Virus record (IMG/VR): IMGVR_UViG_3300046010_011716
Span: 1 to 38,530 of that record
Strand: one strand, 5' to 3'
DNA: 38,530 nucleotides
Source: a virus
Part shown: piece after piece, positions 36,172 to 38,530 of the stretch
Position numbering within the stretch: position 1 is the first letter of the stretch
Layout of the letters: every line of letters begins with the position of its first letter
Position numbers and translations under genes: made by a program
Notes under the pieces: model-generated
Databases searched by the model: none
What the model was told of the DNA's origin: nothing
Seen by the model: only the letters and a program-made list of their open reading frames with translations

Positions 36172-37385
36172 TTGTAATCAATCCAAATCCTGAGAATATA
36201 AATCACGCAATACGAACGCTTTCAACGGCAATTGCTGATGAATTATTTGATTTGGATATCAGGTATAATACTAGAAACGAAATCCAGTCTATTGGGCCTA
36301 CACAAACAACTGAAACCAATCAAAATCAAAATCCAAATTTAAATTATTCATTAAATTCTCAATTTTGCGGAACTAATTTTGATATCAGTCGGTACATACC
36401 ACTATGGGTTGTTTATGAAAAGCAAGAAAGAATAAACAACGGAGAAACGACCCCAATAAGTATTTTTGACTTTTTACAGAAATACTATAACTGGTTGTAC
36501 TGCGATCTTGAGGGTGGTGGTCAATATGATTTATCACAAGCACTAATAGATCTAATTGATATAGAAAAAACCAAAAGAGAATACTATAAAAGATTTTTGT
36601 TTTCCTTTGTACCGGGCGTAGAGGAAACCGTTCTTGATAATGTAACAGATGTATCATTTGAAAGATTCATCAAAGATATACGAAAGAATCTTTATTTAAG
36701 AAAGACAAATGTAGATTCCATCATTTATTTCTTCAAAACACTTTTTGAGGTAGATGAAAACAACATTAAAATATATTTTCCAAAAGAAAATATTTTAAGA
36801 TTAAATGGTGGTAAATTTTATAGTGATCTTTTTACCTTCGGTGGAGATACCGGAAACTATTCATCTATCAATAATTTAGGTGGTAGTTCTTTAAATTTGG
36901 CAAGATTACAGGACAGCGATTGGATACAAGATTTCTCTTATCTGCTCAAAACAGGTTTGGAAAAAGATGTTTATGTGGATATGTACAAAGAAGTCCTACA
37001 TCCGGCAGGACTGAGGGTTGTATTTGAAAAGGAAATTTCCGATTACGCTGGACCAGGTGAGGGAGAAGATACCAATCTTATCTGCGAGTTTCCTGCTCTC
37101 AAGAATTACACACCATATAGATTAGGCACAACTTATAGCACATCAATTGGAACTATGACTGGAATTACTCTGTATGGTCTTACTTGCTGTAATGGGTTTA
37201 GTTCTGGGTTTACTTTGGGTTTTACTGGGCCAACATATCATTTTCCAAATTGGAATGGCTCCTCTGGATTGTATCGTTTTGATGATATAAATATATTCGA
37301 CTTTTTTACAATGTGTTTTATTGGTGGATTTACTAGTCCAAACGAGGGAGTAACTTGCACCTCAAGTAGTTGTAGCGGTTCCTAA
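36168..37385 (+). CDS. Baseplate wedge protein in gp7 position
   Basis: A 405-residue protein between gp6 and gp8, the place of gene 7 in T4 (order 6-7-8). RYIPLWVVYEKQE, FDFLQKYYNWLYCD and a following helical domain (FIKDIRKNLYLRKTNVDSII) form a module widespread in marine T4-like structural proteins. T4 gp7 has 1032 residues, so this would be a much reduced counterpart. The C-terminus is Gly/Phe/Cys-rich (GLTCCNGFSSGFTLGFTG). Role inferred mostly from gene order. Confidence 0.5.
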   Translation: MIVINPNPENINHAIRTLSTAIADELFDLDIRYNTRNEIQSIGPTQTTETNQNQNPNLNYSLNSQFCGTNFDISRYIPLWVVYEKQERINNGETTPISIFDFLQKYYNWLYCDLEGGGQYDLSQALIDLIDIEKTKREYYKRFLFSFVPGVEETVLDNVTDVSFERFIKDIRKNLYLRKTNVDSIIYFFKTLFEVDENNIKIYFPKENILRLNGGKFYSDLFTFGGDTGNYSSINNLGGSSLNLARLQDSDWIQDFSYLLKTGLEKDVYVDMYKEVLHPAGLRVVFEKEISDYAGPGEGEDTNLICEFPALKNYTPYRLGTTYSTSIGTMTGITLYGLTCCNGFSSGFTLGFTGPTYHFPNWNGSSGLYRFDDINIFDFFTMCFIGGFTSPNEGVTCTSSSCSGS

Positions 37386-37397
37386 TACGAGATTAAA

Positions 37398-38530
37398 ATG
37401 TTAAAAAAATCAAATTCAGTTAAAACATATTTAAATAGAATAGCAACCAAGGAACAACTTTACTTGTTGCTCGGATCTACACAATCCACGATTCAAGCAA
37501 ATGATACAAATGATGCTGCCCTTACTATGTGGAAGGACTCTGAAATTGCGTACAAAATTTCCAGAGCAGATACGGTTGCTGTTGTTCCCAATTACACATG
37601 GGCAAAAAGTAATGTTTATGTTCCTTGGTCATCAGTAAAAACCAATTCTTCGAAATACTATGTTTATAACAAAACACACGGAATTGTTTATCTCTGTATA
37701 TCCAATAACAATTTAAACAGAATAGATTTAGAAACAAAAAATGCTTCAACTTCAATTCCTAATCACGAGTATGGTATATCTCGGTATGAAGATGGATACG
37801 AATGGCTGGCTTTATTTAAGATAACTCCATCTTTATTGCGGTTTGTATCTACAAATTGGATTCCTGTTGTTTCATTGGATGATTTCTCGGAAGATGAATC
37901 ATTGAATCAATATGGTGAACTTTCCAATTTCTGCAACCAAGCACCAACAAATACGGGAAATTGTGGCGTATATTTTAAAGAAAACTATAGAGTTCCGTTT
38001 AGTTCAGTAACCGATACAGTATATGCACAGGGCGATTTATATGCCACATTAGCAAACATGACATGTTCTCAGTGCTACATGCTTTTTCAAGATCCAGAAA
38101 GTTTATATGTTTCTGAGTTTTTTGGTTCTTCTACACCCGATAGCACAATATCAATTACAACGACACAATCAAAAGTTAAAGATTTGATTGATAGAAGCAT
38201 ACTTTCGAGCGCATCTCCCTATTATTGGTTGTATTATTCTACAGAAAATGGCGTAGAAGATGGTGCGATAGTTTCTTGTTTAATAGATTTGAGTAGTTAT
38301 AGTGAAAGCGATTTGTATGTTACTTCTGCAAATCCATCTCTGACTATAACAAGTAGCACAGGAACTGACGCAACTATTAATTTAAAAACATATGTCAATT
38401 CTTTAGGTGAATATGTAATTGAAGGCATCGAATTGGCAAATAGAGGGTCTGGTTATAAGGATATTCACTTACAAGTACCTTCTGGTGTTTTGAAAAACAT
38501 AAGTTCGTCTACTCTAGTATCGTCAATAGA
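37398..38530 (+). CDS. 8: Baseplate wedge protein gp8-like, cut by window edge
   Basis: 377 codons are visible and the frame is still open at the window end. The pattern LYLLLGST ... MWKDSEIAYKISRADTVAVV ... YNKTHGIVYLCISNNN ... YEDGYEWLALFKI ... NWIPVVSLDDF follows T4 gp8 closely in order (short element, W..m, R.dw, Y.cl, DGY.W.YLf.I, PV). T4 gp8 is 334 residues; this one is longer, with an ANRGSGYKDI repeat-type domain beyond it. No Shine-Dalgarno; follows the previous stop by 12 nt. Confidence 0.65.
   Translation, partial: MLKKSNSVKTYLNRIATKEQLYLLLGSTQSTIQANDTNDAALTMWKDSEIAYKISRADTVAVVPNYTWAKSNVYVPWSSVKTNSSKYYVYNKTHGIVYLCISNNNLNRIDLETKNASTSIPNHEYGISRYEDGYEWLALFKITPSLLRFVSTNWIPVVSLDDFSEDESLNQYGELSNFCNQAPTNTGNCGVYFKENYRVPFSSVTDTVYAQGDLYATLANMTCSQCYMLFQDPESLYVSEFFGSSTPDSTISITTTQSKVKDLIDRSILSSASPYYWLYYSTENGVEDGAIVSCLIDLSSYSESDLYVTSANPSLTITSSTGTDATINLKTYVNSLGEYVIEGIELANRGSGYKDIHLQVPSGVLKNISSSTLVSSI

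Noticed and set aside
37284-37293. TATAAATA inside the gp7-position gene
   Set aside because: Within coding sequence about 110 nt from the next start; this octamer is expected a few times by chance in AT-rich DNA.

Overview
The window is part of a lytic, tailed bacteriophage genome of the T4-like (Tevenvirinae-related) contractile-tail type. The right half carries a recognisable T4-type baseplate and tail set: gp26, gp54-like, gp4, gp48, gp53, a giant hub protein, gp25, gp6, a gp7-position protein and the start of gp8. It also has gp32 (single-stranded DNA binding) and gp33 (late-transcription co-activator). Several late genes are preceded by the T4 late promoter octamer TATAAATA. No integrase, repressor, transposon or CRISPR array was seen. 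The host cannot be named from the sequence; early promoters are ordinary sigma70 type (TTGACW, 16-17 bp, TATAAT).

Layout. 1-2845: GC-rich early operons of small hypothetical genes. 2855-5683: a divergent late cluster of four proteins whose N-termini look like T4 capsid-targeting sequences. 5684-5977: an unusual G-rich then C-rich non-coding stretch. 5978-9778: a second GC-rich block of early genes, including a very acidic protein, a kinase-like protein and a GP88-like protein. 9860-10170: repeat-rich non-coding DNA. 10175-14213: mixed small genes, a small virion protein and a GMP reductase. 14396-19136: an RNA gene belt with five tRNAs (Lys-UUU, Thr-UGU, Ile-UAU, Glu-UUC, Arg-UCU) and a complete phage-encoded tmRNA, interleaved with small genes. 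19686-21981: two virion proteins on the minus strand. 22058-23285: gp33 and gp32. 23363-27003: minus-strand tail assembly genes. 27025-38530: plus-strand baseplate operon, with the last gene cut by the window edge.

How the parts fit. Early genes start from sigma70-type promoters; at least four have the ATG exactly where transcription should begin, so their mRNAs are probably leaderless. Three more reading frames start 3-11 nt after the mature 3' end of a tRNA or the tmRNA, so RNA processing would also leave them leaderless. Late genes use TATAAATA, twice as a 12-bp palindrome that can fire both ways between divergent genes; gp33 would support this. Late products fall into the baseplate/tail set and a set of six proteins with a predicted prohead-protease cleavage site after an N-terminal MK[ST]-type leader, likely packaged in the head and ejected into the host. 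A canonical -1 slippery heptamer at the end of gp26 links it to a short downstream frame just before a protein with a tape-measure-like motif, which suggests that gp26 and this frame form the tail assembly chaperone pair.

Composition splits by eye at about 10 kb: early genes on the left look about 55% GC, the rest about 35-40%. The five tRNAs all read A-ending codons, which the AT-rich genes use heavily. All functional statements rest on motif recognition and gene order; no database search was possible.
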